Source of the DNA: Paenibacillus paridis
Lineage (GTDB): Bacteria > Bacillota > Bacilli > Paenibacillales > Paenibacillaceae
Length of the DNA stretch: 64,000 bases
Direction of reading: 5' to 3'
Assembly (NCBI RefSeq): GCF_006345825.1
Contig: NZ_VCIX01000092.1
Coordinates: 1,736,001-1,800,000 of the forward strand
The position numbers and the translations under genes are program-made. The notes beneath the pieces are model-generated. The model had not been told where the DNA came from and did not search any database. It worked only from the letters and a program-made list of their open reading frames with translations. This document shows positions 42,464 through 51,462 of the stretch, one piece after another. Every line of letters starts with the position of its first letter. Position 1 is the stretch's first letter.

Positions 42464-43615
42464 TTATTTTCCAGTGGTTGGCGCTTCAATAGAAGCGACT
42501 ATGGATGCAAAAATAGACCTGACGCCATCCGACCATTTCGGGTCTTCCGCATATTTCCGATTAATCCAAGTAAACGGATCGACTTCGGAAGGACGTTCCT
42601 TGCTTAAGTTGAATACCGTTCTCGCGGCTATCTCCGCCGATTGCTCGATCGTTGTATTAAACTCCTGCCAGCTGTGGAAAACATTAAAGGGATTGTTCGC
42701 TATTTCCTTATGCTGCTTGTTTGTCTTGGGCACAAAACCCTGCTCCTGCCCAGTAATTGCAAACAACAGGGCAGGATGAATATCGAAGGCATACGCTGCT
42801 CCAACAATGGCATCAAAGTAGGGCTGCTCCGCCAAAATGGATGATCTCTTCTGCAAATAGGCGATCAGTTTTGCCGAATCAATCTCATGGTATCGCAGCT
42901 CCTCTGGCAACCCGCTTGATTGGACAGGTAAAGGCTGAACAGGTTGTGTCACCACCGTTGGCTGCAGCTTATAAAGGGAAGGCTTGCTTAATGACCAGCC
43001 ATATAATAATGAAGCACTAATTAAACAAGCACATAAAACCGCATAAATAAAGGTTTTGGTCCGAGCGATTCGACCGAAAGGCTTTTGCCACCTTGAAATG
43101 GGCATTACGATTACATCTCCTGAAGACCGGCTCGCGAGCTCATCGCCAAATTCAGCGCCTTCTGCCATTAGCATGCCCCTTAACTTCGCTAGAAGGCCTC
43201 CCTCAGCCTCTTCGTTAGTAACAGCCCCCAACTCCCCCGTCGCCTGCAGCTTGTCCATTAAACGGAGCAAGAGAGGCTTCTCGCAACGCATATGCAGCTG
43301 TCGCTCTAACCAATCATGGAGGGGATCATATACATTCGAATTTTTCTGATCAATCGATAAACAAGCCTGCAATATATCCTCGGCTCTGACAGGCCCCTGA
43401 CGTTCTAAAACGACTGTGCGAATCAAAGTTTCCGTTACGGCTATTTTTAAGCTGTTCTCGAATTTAGGCAATTGCTTATGTATGATTCGTTTCACAGCAT
43501 CAGCCACAATCTCTGCGCGCGCCTCCTGAGGCATGGCTGCATACTTGTGCTGAACATAGCTTCGTATGTTTCGTACGTCTGTAGGTGAAAGTACATATGC
43601 TTCATCAGCTGGCAT
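42464..43615 (-). CDS. Membrane-anchored protein with glucosaminidase-like extracellular domain
   Basis: 383 residues. An unusual cytoplasmic region of about 185 residues (largely helical, two similar-looking halves) precedes one membrane helix (TFIYAVLCACLISASLLYGW) and an external domain of about 170 residues. The latter has HPALLFAITGQEQGFVP, NNPFNVFHSWQEFNTT and AEDPKWSDGVRSIF, like the FlgJ/LytG glucosaminidase-lysozyme fold, with Glu in GQEQG as the likely acid. Could couple cell-wall hydrolysis to a cytoplasmic partner. The family of the N-terminal part is not recognised. Confidence 0.7.
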   Translation of the reverse strand: MPADEAYVLSPTDVRNIRSYVQHKYAAMPQEARAEIVADAVKRIIHKQLPKFENSLKIAVTETLIRTVVLERQGPVRAEDILQACLSIDQKNSNVYDPLHDWLERQLHMRCEKPLLLRLMDKLQATGELGAVTNEEAEGGLLAKLRGMLMAEGAEFGDELASRSSGDVIVMPISRWQKPFGRIARTKTFIYAVLCACLISASLLYGWSLSKPSLYKLQPTVVTQPVQPLPVQSSGLPEELRYHEIDSAKLIAYLQKRSSILAEQPYFDAIVGAAYAFDIHPALLFAITGQEQGFVPKTNKQHKEIANNPFNVFHSWQEFNTTIEQSAEIAARTVFNLSKERPSEVDPFTWINRKYAEDPKWSDGVRSIFASIVASIEAPTTGK

Positions 43616-43742
43616 GACGAATCGCCCCTTCGCGTCATCTCAAACCGATTTTACCACAAGTTTCCTTATGATGGTGAGGTAAGTTTCGGATTTCGTCTTG
43701 AATAGCCTCCTTCTTTGTCTATTCCAAGCTGCGTCCTCAACA

Positions 43743-43767
43743 AGAAAAGCGCCCAAAGGCGCTTCTC
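43743..43767 (-). terminator. Terminator of gltD
   Basis: AAGCGCC-TTTG-GGCGCTT stem on the minus strand, followed by TTTCTTG, about 50 bases past the gltD stop. Confidence 0.65.
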
Positions 43768-43815
43768 CAAAAAAAACGATTATTAACATTGCGTTTCATT
43801 ACTTTAGCTTAGCCG

Positions 43816-45303
43816 TTAAGGCAGCATCGATGTTCCCATTAAATATTTATCCACTTCGCGAGCAGCCTCGCGGCCCTCGTTGATTGCCCATACAACCAAG
43901 CTTTGACCACGGCGCATGTCGCCTGCCGCAAACACTTTATCAACATTGGTTGTATACTTGCCATAAGCAGCCTTTACATTCGTGCGACGGTCTTGTGCAA
44001 GGCCAAGCTGTTCGATCAACGTCGTTTCCGGTCCTTCAAAGCCTACTGCAATGAAAACAAGATCCGCAGGCCATACTTTTTCCGTTCCAGGAATCTCGCT
44101 ATATATTTTACGGCCGGTCTCGTCAACCGTACGCATAATTTGTACCGTATGAAGCTCTTTGAGGTTACCATTGCCGTCGCCAACGAATTTCTTCGTCAAC
44201 ACGGAGAAGGCACGTGGATCTTCGCCAAACAAGGCTTTCGCTTCCTCATGCGCATAATCGAGCGTGTACACGTTCGGGAATTGCGGCCAAGGATTGTTCA
44301 GGCTATCTCGCTCAAGCGGCGCTTTGGCATGCGTGCCGAATTGAGTAACCGATTTACAGCCGTGGCGAAGCGCCGTTGCCACACAGTCCGACCCGGTGTC
44401 GCCGCCGCCGATAACGATAACATCTTTATCTTTAGCCGAAATATAGTTGCCATCCTCAAGGTTGGAGTCCAAATAGCTCTTGATTGTGCCATTCAAATAA
44501 TCCATAGCCATGTGAACGCCATTCAGGTCACGGCCTTCGATTTTAACGTTACGTGCTCTAGTGGAACCGCCGCAAAGGACGACTGCGTCGAATTTCTCGA
44601 CAAGCTCATTAGCCGTAACGTCTTTGCCGATTTCCGTATTCGTTACAAATTCCACACCTTCTGCTTCCATCAGATCAACACGGCGCTGAACGACATGCTT
44701 CTCCAACTTCATCGTCGGAATGCCATAAGTGAGCAAACCGCCAATGCGGTCAGCACGCTCATATACCGTTACGGTATGGCCTGCTTTGTTAAGCTGGGCA
44801 GCGGTTGCCATTCCGGCAGGACCCGAACCAACTACGGCAACGCGTTTGCCTGTGCGGACCTTCGGAGGCTGTGGAACAACCCATCCCTCGTCAAAGCCGC
44901 GATCGATAATGGCTTGTTCGATTGTTTTGATTGTAACCGCATCGCCAATCAAGCCAACTGTACAAGAACCCTCGCACGGCGCTGGACAAACCCGGCCCGT
45001 GAACTCTGGGAAATTATTCGTTTTGTGCAAACGGTCGAGCGCCTCGCGCCACAGTCCGCGGTAAATCAGGTTATTCCACTCTGGAATCAGATTGTTTACC
45101 GGACAGCCGGAAACAGATCCTGCAAGTTCGATACCGGTATGGCAATATGGCGTGCCGCAATCCATGCAGCGCGAGCCTTGCGTCTTTAATTGCTCATCCG
45201 AAAAATGCTTATGAAACTCTTGCCAGTCTTTAATGCGCTCCAGCGGGTCGCGATCGGCCGGCAATTCACGTTGATATTCCATAAATCCAGTAGGTGTAGA
45301 CAT
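43816..45303 (-). CDS. gltD: Glutamate synthase small subunit
   Basis: 495 residues from the ATG at 45303 (GGAGG 10 nt upstream). The N-terminal Fe-S region has CMDCGTPYCHTG, GCPVNNLIPEWN and CPAPCEGSCTVGL. An FAD motif VVGSGPAGMATAAQL and an NADPH motif VIGGGDTGSDCVATAL follow. It passes electrons from NADPH to the large subunit GltB, which makes glutamate from glutamine and 2-oxoglutarate. gltB is not in the window on either side, so this gene is separate from its partner. Confidence 0.93.
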   Translation of the reverse strand: MSTPTGFMEYQRELPADRDPLERIKDWQEFHKHFSDEQLKTQGSRCMDCGTPYCHTGIELAGSVSGCPVNNLIPEWNNLIYRGLWREALDRLHKTNNFPEFTGRVCPAPCEGSCTVGLIGDAVTIKTIEQAIIDRGFDEGWVVPQPPKVRTGKRVAVVGSGPAGMATAAQLNKAGHTVTVYERADRIGGLLTYGIPTMKLEKHVVQRRVDLMEAEGVEFVTNTEIGKDVTANELVEKFDAVVLCGGSTRARNVKIEGRDLNGVHMAMDYLNGTIKSYLDSNLEDGNYISAKDKDVIVIGGGDTGSDCVATALRHGCKSVTQFGTHAKAPLERDSLNNPWPQFPNVYTLDYAHEEAKALFGEDPRAFSVLTKKFVGDGNGNLKELHTVQIMRTVDETGRKIYSEIPGTEKVWPADLVFIAVGFEGPETTLIEQLGLAQDRRTNVKAAYGKYTTNVDKVFAAGDMRRGQSLVVWAINEGREAAREVDKYLMGTSMLP

Positions 45304-45546
45304 GATCGCTTTTCCTCCATCCATATTTCCCGTTAACCTTGTTACGATTCTCTTCAAACTATATCGGGAATCCATCTAATATTCAATAACAAACTTTCTC
45401 AAAAACGAATATTTTGTCTAAAGCACTCGTTTACTATTTTACAACATCCTAGCATTCAAGTCCTTATGACGTTAATGGATTATCCGCACAATCATTTGCA
45501 CTTTCTGACATATCGTTCGTCAAATGTTCGGAAATAGCCTAAAAAG

Positions 45547-46038
45547 CTAAGAAGATCGTCGGTTGAACGTTTGAAACGTGAAGGCATAACTATTTTTTTC
45601 GTCGCTTTCTCTTGGGTCGCGAGCCGCTAGCTCCCACTCCGAATCGGAGAACTCAGGAAAAAACGCATCTCCTCCTTCGATTTCCACATCAACCTCAGTA
45701 AGGTAGATTTTATTGGCAAATGGCAGGAATTGCGCATAGATATCCTCGCCGCCAATGACGATCAGTTCTTCCTCTTTGGACAGCGCAAGCGCTGCTTCAA
45801 TCGAATGCAAAATCTCACAGCCCTCAGGTTCGTAATTCGATTGGCGAGTCAGTACGACATTTCGACGATCCTTGAGCGGTTTAGGAAGCGATTCGAACGT
45901 TTTGCGACCCATCAAAACCGTTTTCCCTATTGTGGTTTGCTTGAAGAAGGCCATCTCTGCGGGCAGACGCCAGGGTAATTTGTTGCCGATTCCTATCGTG
46001 CGGTTGCGGTCCATGGCCGCGATTAACGTAATTGACAT
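45547..46038 (-). CDS. dfrA: Dihydrofolate reductase
   Basis: 163 residues. Starts MSITLIAAMDRNRTIGIGNK and continues with LPWRLPAEMAFFKQTT (substrate-binding Glu/Asp region), VLMGRKTFESLP and IVIGGEDIYAQFLP. Reduces dihydrofolate with NADPH, regenerating tetrahydrofolate used up by thymidylate synthase, encoded 39 bases upstream in the same operon. I prefer the ATG at 46038 over a GTG four codons earlier. Confidence 0.93.
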   Translation of the reverse strand: MSITLIAAMDRNRTIGIGNKLPWRLPAEMAFFKQTTIGKTVLMGRKTFESLPKPLKDRRNVVLTRQSNYEPEGCEILHSIEAALALSKEEELIVIGGEDIYAQFLPFANKIYLTEVDVEIEGGDAFFPEFSDSEWELAARDPRESDEKNSYAFTFQTFNRRSS

Positions 46039-46077
46039 GACCTTTTCCACCCCTTAATGAATAATTAGCTGCATTCT

Positions 46078-47037
46078 CTACACGGCTACTGGTGCTTTTA
46101 TGGATGGATGCGGCTCATATTGTTCAATCGTTAAATCTCCAACTTCAAAGTCAAAGATCGATTGTTTGTCCGTATTTAGTTTTAATGTTGGCAAAGAACG
46201 AGGTTCCCTGCTCAGCTGCAGATCGATTTGCTCCAGATGATTCGTATAAATATGCGCATCGCCGAGCGTATGGATAAACTCGCCTGCTTCAAGCCCGCAT
46301 TCATGAGCAATCATGTGCGTTAATAGAGCATAACTCGCGATGTTGAATGGAATGCCGAGAAAAATATCGCCGCTCCGCTGATAAAGCTGGCAGGAGAGCT
46401 TCCCGTTCGTCACGTAAAATTGAAACATTGTATGGCATGGCGGCAGCGCCATATTTCTAGGCACGTCTTCCGGATTCCAAGCGGAAACGATCAGCCTGCG
46501 GGAGTCAGGGTTGTTTTTGATGGTAGCAATGACATCCTTAAGCTGGTCTATGGTTTCACCTTGTGTTGTTTTCCATTCCCGCCACTGCTTTCCATAAACA
46601 TTGCCAAGCTCACCAAATTCCGCAGCAAATGAATCATCCAAGAGGATCTGCTGCTTAAACAGCTCCATTTGCTCCTCATACGCCACGGCAAACTCAGAAT
46701 CCGTTTGTGAGCGAAGCCCGAAATTAGTCATGTCTGGGCCAGTGTATGCCTTGCTTTCAACCCATTTTTTGAATGCCCATTCATTCCAAATATTATTGTT
46801 GTGCTGAAGCAGATAACGAATATTCGTATCGCCTTGAATGAACCAGATCAACTCACTCGCAATTAGCTTGAAGGGCACCCTTTTGGTCGTTAAGAGGGGG
46901 AAACCTTCACTCAAATCAAACCGCATTTGGTAACCGAAGGTAGAAATTGTCCCAGTACCCGTACGGTCTTCTTTTTTGGTTCCGTGTTCAAGAACATATT
47001 TTAACAATTGCAAGTAGGTTTGTTCGCTTTTGCTCAT
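46078..47037 (-). CDS. thyA: Thymidylate synthase
   Basis: 319 residues. The catalytic Cys lies in MALPPCHTMFQFYV near residue 203, with RTGTGTISTFGYQMRFDLSE at the N-terminal phosphate-binding Arg and DAHIYTNHLEQ toward the C-terminus. The length matches ThyA enzymes with the extra loop of about 50 residues seen in Lactobacillus, rather than the 264-residue type. Makes dTMP from dUMP and methylene-tetrahydrofolate. The ATG follows AAGGAG by 10 nt. Promoter candidate: TATAAT at 47086-47091 with AGGACA 17 nt upstream, inside the thioesterase gene. Confidence 0.95.
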   Translation of the reverse strand: MSKSEQTYLQLLKYVLEHGTKKEDRTGTGTISTFGYQMRFDLSEGFPLLTTKRVPFKLIASELIWFIQGDTNIRYLLQHNNNIWNEWAFKKWVESKAYTGPDMTNFGLRSQTDSEFAVAYEEQMELFKQQILLDDSFAAEFGELGNVYGKQWREWKTTQGETIDQLKDVIATIKNNPDSRRLIVSAWNPEDVPRNMALPPCHTMFQFYVTNGKLSCQLYQRSGDIFLGIPFNIASYALLTHMIAHECGLEAGEFIHTLGDAHIYTNHLEQIDLQLSREPRSLPTLKLNTDKQSIFDFEVGDLTIEQYEPHPSIKAPVAV

Positions 47038-47094
47038 TTGGATATCGCTCCTTATCATGAAACAAACGTCGGAAAAATAACACCAATTATACCA

Positions 47095-47586
47095 TCATCC
47101 GCGTTTCCTGTCCTCTTTTCGTTTCTTGCGAAGCGCGTATCGTTCAGGTGCCGAAGCGTGCAGCCGCTTCTCTTCTTCTGTCAATGGAACAACTGCCGGT
47201 ACGATAGCGGGTTTGCCGCTGCCATCCAAAGCTACAAAGGTAAAGAAGGCGGTTACCGTCGTTTTACGCAAGCCGCTGAATAAATTTTCGGAATGAACCG
47301 ATACATAAACCTCCATGGAGCTCCGATTTGTCCATGTAACGAAAGCTTCGACCTCAATGACTTCTCCTACCTGGATTGGCGCCAAAAAGTCCAGGCTGTC
47401 CGTCGAAGCGGTCACAGCCTGCATTCTAGCATGCCTCATAGCAGCAATAGCGGCGACTTTATCCATATACTCCATCAGCTTGCCGCCAAACATCGTATCG
47501 TTATGATTGGTATCCAACGGAAATATCAGCTGTGTCATGATCGTTCTGGACTCGCTTGTCGGTTTGGACGCTTGCTCCATCGTCAT
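47095..47586 (-). CDS. Acyl-CoA thioesterase, hotdog fold (YkhA-like)
   Basis: 163 residues. The acot hotdog motif is TNHNDTMFGGKLMEYMDKVAA near residue 26, with the catalytic Asp in the conserved Asn-x2-Asp-x4-GG segment. SLDFLAPIQVGEVIEVEAFV follows. Hydrolyses fatty acyl-CoA and keeps CoA free. It has a basic C-terminal tail (RKKRKEDRKRG). AAGGGG precedes the ATG by 5 nt. Confidence 0.87.
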   Translation of the reverse strand: MTMEQASKPTSESRTIMTQLIFPLDTNHNDTMFGGKLMEYMDKVAAIAAMRHARMQAVTASTDSLDFLAPIQVGEVIEVEAFVTWTNRSSMEVYVSVHSENLFSGLRKTTVTAFFTFVALDGSGKPAIVPAVVPLTEEEKRLHASAPERYALRKKRKEDRKRG

Positions 47587-47635
47587 TTTCGCCCCTTTAG
47601 CTCTAGTTTACGTTAAATCCCCTTTAGAAGCGCAA

Positions 47636-47670
47636 AGAGGCCCCGTCGGCTGGAGAGCCGCGTGACCTCT
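47636..47670 (-). terminator. Probable terminator of the pdh operon
   Basis: AGAGG ... CCTCT outer stem with inner CGGCT/AGCCG, loop CTCC on the minus strand, 31 bases past the pdhD stop. The T tract is short. Confidence 0.5.
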
Positions 47671-47701
47671 ACTATCGCTAATGAACAGTCATTAGTACGA
47701 A

Positions 47702-49117
47702 TTATTTAATGAAAGTGTGGATAGGGTGACCAAGTGCAACCTCGGCCGCATCCAGAACGATCTCTCCCAGTGTAGGGTGAGCATGAATCGTAAGCGCGAT
47801 ATCTTCAAGCGTAGCGCCCATTTCGATACCAAGCGCAAGCTCGGCAATCATGTTGGATGCTTCGATACCGATAATTTGAGCGCCTAGCACAAGACCGCTG
47901 TCTGCATCCGATACGAGCTTAACAAAACCTTCGTTCGCGTTAAGCGACATCGCACGACCATTGATAGCAAATGGGAATTTACCCACTTTAACGTTATGGC
48001 CCTTGTCTTTTGCTTCTTTCTCGCTAAGGCCAACGCTTGCGCATTCCGGATCGGAGAAACATACCGCCGGTACGCATTTGTAATCAATTACGCTTGCTTG
48101 GCCCGAGATGGCCTCAGCAGCAACGCGGCCTTCATACATCGCTTTGTGAGCTAGCGCAGGTCCAGCGATGATGTCACCAATCGCATAAATATGCGGAATG
48201 TTCGTACGGCATTGCTCATCAACTTCAACGAGTCCGCGATCAGACAGCTTTACGTTGATGAGGTCAAGACCAAGCTCGCCGTCGGTGTTTGGACGACGTC
48301 CAACCGTTACAAGCAAGTAATCTGCCGTTACTTTTTCTTCTTTATCGCCAACGGTGTAAGTAACCGTAACGTCTTTATCCGTTTGCTCGGCACCTTTGGC
48401 TTGTGCGCCAGTGATGATATCAACGTTCGTGCTTTTCAGTTTCTTCGCAACGATGGAAGACATATCTTTATCGAAGCCTGGAAGAATTGCGTCAGAGCCC
48501 TCGATTACCGTTACCTTAGTACCGAATTTGGAGTACATTTGACCAAGCTCAATACCGATATAGCCGCCGCCGATAACGACAAGGCTTTTCGGAATTTCCG
48601 GCAAGGACAAAGCGCCAGTCGATGATACGATACGGCCGCCGTAAGGGAATGCTTTCAATTCAATCGGACGCGAGCCCGTAGCGATAATGCAGTTTTTGAA
48701 ACGGTAGCGCGGCGCTTCTTGATCGTTGAATACGCGTGCTTCGTTCTCATTGATGAACATCACTTCGCCTTGAAAATATTGGACTTTGTTCGCTTTCAAT
48801 AGAGAAGCAACGCCGCCTGTCAATTTTTTGACAATACCGGCTTTAAACTCTTGCACTTTAGTGAAATCAACCTTCGCTTCGCCAACTTCGATACCGAAAG
48901 CAGAAGCGTGGCTGATGGATTCGTATTGATGCGAAGCAGAGATCAACGCTTTGGAAGGAATACAGCCTACGTTCAAGCATACGCCGCCTACGTATTCTTT
49001 ATCCACGATGAGTACGTTTTGACCAAGCTGAGCAGCACGGATCGCTGCGACGTAACCGCCAGGACCCGCACCAATGACTAGAGTATCAATATCTAGGGAA
49101 GCATCACCTACGACCAT
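47702..49117 (-). CDS. pdhD: Dihydrolipoyl dehydrogenase (E3)
   Basis: 471 residues. FAD motif GAGPGGYVAAIRAAQLG, redox disulfide GGVCLNVGCIPSK near residue 47, NAD motif VIGGGYIGIELGQMY and the active-site His-Glu in HAHPTLGEI near the C-terminus. Reoxidises the lipoyl groups of E2 with NAD+. Last gene of pdhABCD, 3 bases after pdhC. Confidence 0.95.
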   Translation of the reverse strand: MVVGDASLDIDTLVIGAGPGGYVAAIRAAQLGQNVLIVDKEYVGGVCLNVGCIPSKALISASHQYESISHASAFGIEVGEAKVDFTKVQEFKAGIVKKLTGGVASLLKANKVQYFQGEVMFINENEARVFNDQEAPRYRFKNCIIATGSRPIELKAFPYGGRIVSSTGALSLPEIPKSLVVIGGGYIGIELGQMYSKFGTKVTVIEGSDAILPGFDKDMSSIVAKKLKSTNVDIITGAQAKGAEQTDKDVTVTYTVGDKEEKVTADYLLVTVGRRPNTDGELGLDLINVKLSDRGLVEVDEQCRTNIPHIYAIGDIIAGPALAHKAMYEGRVAAEAISGQASVIDYKCVPAVCFSDPECASVGLSEKEAKDKGHNVKVGKFPFAINGRAMSLNANEGFVKLVSDADSGLVLGAQIIGIEASNMIAELALGIEMGATLEDIALTIHAHPTLGEIVLDAAEVALGHPIHTFIK

Positions 49118-49120
49118 GTC

Positions 49121-50449
49121 TTATACCTCCATTATGAACAATTCCGGTTGGCCCAGAAGTGTTTTGATGTAATTCATAAAGTTTTGTGCCGTTGCGCCGT
49201 CGATGAGACGGTGGTCAAAGCTAAGTGAAAGTGCCATTACCGGAGCAGCTACGATTTCGCCGTTGCGAACGATTGCTTTCTCTGTAATTCTGCCTGTACC
49301 CAAAATAGCAACCTCAGGGAAGTTGATTACCGGTGTGAAGAACATACCGCCAGCCGAACCGATGTTCGAGATGGAAATCGTGCTTCCTTTCAGCTCGTTA
49401 GCAGCTAGCTTGCCATCACGGCCGCGAGCAGCTAGATCACGGATGGAATCCGCAATTTTGAACAGGTTTTTACGGTCTGCATCTTCGATAACCGGAACGA
49501 TTAGGCCGTTATCTGTGTCTGTTGCAATACCGATGTTGTAATATTTGCGAAGCACGATTTCTTGGTTAGCCTCATCAAGCGTAGCGTTCAGGATCGGGAA
49601 CTCACGGCAAGCAGCCACAAGAGCCTTCACAATAAACGGCAAGTAAGTCAGCTTGGAGCCTTTTTTCTCGGCATAAGGCTTATATTTTGCACGGAGTGCA
49701 ACAAGCTCAGTTACGTCAACCTCATCCATAATCGTAACGTGAGGCGCTGTGTAAACCGATTTGGACATTGCATTTGCGATGATTTTGCGAATGCCTTTGA
49801 ACGGTACGCGTTCTTCCGGACGGTAAGCTGTTCCAGCTGCTGTGTGCGCAGGCTTCGCTTCACCAGCGCCTTTAGCTGCCACTTCCGCGTTGCTCGGTTG
49901 CTCAGCAGGTGCTGCGGCATCAGTAGCAACAGCAGCAGGTGCGCCGCCAAAACCATTGACATCATCACGAGTAATACGGCCGTTCTTGCCAGTTCCGCCG
50001 ACTTGAGTCAGGTCTACACCTTTCTCACGGGCAAATTTGCGAACGCTTGGCGTTGCAAGCACAAGTCCGCCAGTCGCTTTCGGAGCTGTAGGTGCAGCAG
50101 CAGCCGGAGCTTCCGCTTTAGGTGCTTCTGCTGCTGGAGCCGCTTCCGCTTTAGGTGCTTCCGCTTTTGGAGCCTCTGCAGCTGGTGCTGCTTGCTCAGG
50201 AAGCTCGCCTTCCGCATCAATGATTGCCACAATCTCGCCTACGTGGCACACTTGGCCGTCTTTCACGAGCACTTCCAATACTTTGCCGTTAACCGGACAA
50301 GGTACTTCAACGATTGCTTTATCGTTTTGGACTTCCATAATAATATCATCATCTGTAACCGTATCGCCGACTTTGATGTTCACTTTCACGATTTCGCCTT
50401 CGTGCAAGCCTTCGCCGAGCTCTGGGAAACGATATTCGAATTTTGCCAC
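49121..50449 (-). CDS. pdhC: Pyruvate dehydrogenase E2 (dihydrolipoyl acetyltransferase)
   Basis: 442 residues. A single lipoyl domain (1-80) with the lipoylated Lys in VQNDKAIVEV, an Ala/Pro/Lys/Glu-rich flexible linker with repeated EAPKAEA units (80-125), a subunit-binding domain (ATPSVRKFAREKGVDLTQV), a second linker and the catalytic domain ending in SLSFDHRLIDGATAQ, where His is catalytic. Forms the core of the complex. Confidence 0.95.
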   Translation of the reverse strand: MAKFEYRFPELGEGLHEGEIVKVNIKVGDTVTDDDIIMEVQNDKAIVEVPCPVNGKVLEVLVKDGQVCHVGEIVAIIDAEGELPEQAAPAAEAPKAEAPKAEAAPAAEAPKAEAPAAAAPTAPKATGGLVLATPSVRKFAREKGVDLTQVGGTGKNGRITRDDVNGFGGAPAAVATDAAAPAEQPSNAEVAAKGAGEAKPAHTAAGTAYRPEERVPFKGIRKIIANAMSKSVYTAPHVTIMDEVDVTELVALRAKYKPYAEKKGSKLTYLPFIVKALVAACREFPILNATLDEANQEIVLRKYYNIGIATDTDNGLIVPVIEDADRKNLFKIADSIRDLAARGRDGKLAANELKGSTISISNIGSAGGMFFTPVINFPEVAILGTGRITEKAIVRNGEIVAAPVMALSLSFDHRLIDGATAQNFMNYIKTLLGQPELFIMEV

Positions 50450-50464
50450 CGCTAGTAACCTCCT

Positions 50465-51442
50465 TTAAAAGTTCAATACTTTTTGAACCGCCGCAGAAAC
50501 GCGAGCTACCGAAGGAAGCCACGCATCCTCAACAAGCGCAAACGGATAAACCGTGTCCGGTCCAGCTACGCGCAGTACTGGAGCTTCCAAATGAAGAATC
50601 GCATGCTCGTTGATTTGAGCAATGATTTCTGCTGCAGCGCCAGACGTTTTTTGCGCTTCTTGTACGACAATGGCACGGTTCGTCTTTTGAATCGATGCAA
50701 CGATTGTTTCAATATCAAGCGGCACAAGCGTGCGAAGGTCGATAACCTCTACGCTCACGCCTGTTTTTTCAAGCTCTTCAGCGGCTTTAACCGATGTATG
50801 AACCATCATTCCGTAAGTAAGGATCGTTACATCCGTACCTTCGCGGACCACATTTGCTTTGCCAATTTCAACGGTATATTCGCCTTCAGGCACATCTGCT
50901 TTAAATGCACGGTAAAGGTTGAGATGCTCCATGAAGAAGACGGGGTCATTATCACGGATAGCTGAAATCATCAAGCCTTTTGCATCATAAGGATTGGAAG
51001 GAATAACGACTTTGATACCTGGTGTTTGAATAGCCAGACCTTCAAGGGAATCCGTGTGCAGCTCAGCTGCTTTCACGCCGCCGCCGAAAGGCGTACGGAA
51101 TACGATTGGCGAGTTATAACGTCCGCCTGAGCGGTAACGCATGCGAGCGGCTTGGACAAACATTTGGTCAAGCGCTTCATAAATAAAGCCAACGAATTGA
51201 ATCTCGGCAATGGGACGGAAACCTTGCAATCCCATACCTACTGCCATACCTGCAAGAGCAGACTCGGCAAGAGGCGTATCAAATACGCGATCTTCACCAA
51301 ACTCTCCTTGCAAACCTTCTGTCACGCGGAATACACCGCCGACCTTACCTACGTCCTCACCGAAAATGACAACGTTTGAGTCGCGTTTAAGTTCAACGCG
51401 CATCGCATCGCGAATTGCTTCCAACATATTCATTTGAGCCAT
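50465..51442 (-). CDS. pdhB: Pyruvate dehydrogenase E1 beta
   Basis: 325 residues of the transketolase pyrimidine-binding and C-terminal domains (FGEDVGKVGGVFRVTEGL, FDTPLAESALAGMAVGMG, VIDLRTLVPLDIETI). With PdhA it decarboxylates pyruvate using thiamine diphosphate. Spaced 15 bases from pdhC and 20 from pdhA. Confidence 0.95.
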   Translation of the reverse strand: MAQMNMLEAIRDAMRVELKRDSNVVIFGEDVGKVGGVFRVTEGLQGEFGEDRVFDTPLAESALAGMAVGMGLQGFRPIAEIQFVGFIYEALDQMFVQAARMRYRSGGRYNSPIVFRTPFGGGVKAAELHTDSLEGLAIQTPGIKVVIPSNPYDAKGLMISAIRDNDPVFFMEHLNLYRAFKADVPEGEYTVEIGKANVVREGTDVTILTYGMMVHTSVKAAEELEKTGVSVEVIDLRTLVPLDIETIVASIQKTNRAIVVQEAQKTSGAAAEIIAQINEHAILHLEAPVLRVAGPDTVYPFALVEDAWLPSVARVSAAVQKVLNF

Positions 51443-51462
51443 GATCGTCTGATCCTCCTCTA

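Noticed and set aside
43903..45189. Long open frame (428 codons) on the plus strand antisense to gltD
   Set aside because: It lies wholly inside gltD, has biased Cys/Arg/His composition typical of antisense frames, no ribosome binding site and no recognisable domain.
45376..45546. TnrA, GltC or LexA box upstream of gltD
   Set aside because: Partial matches such as CGAACATTTGACGAAC are direct rather than inverted repeats, and no TGTNA-N7-TNACA was present.
49562..50455. Long plus-strand frame antisense to pdhC, rich in Ser/Arg/Cys/Phe repeats
   Set aside because: The low-complexity sequence is the complement of the Ala/Pro/Lys linker of E2, not a gene.
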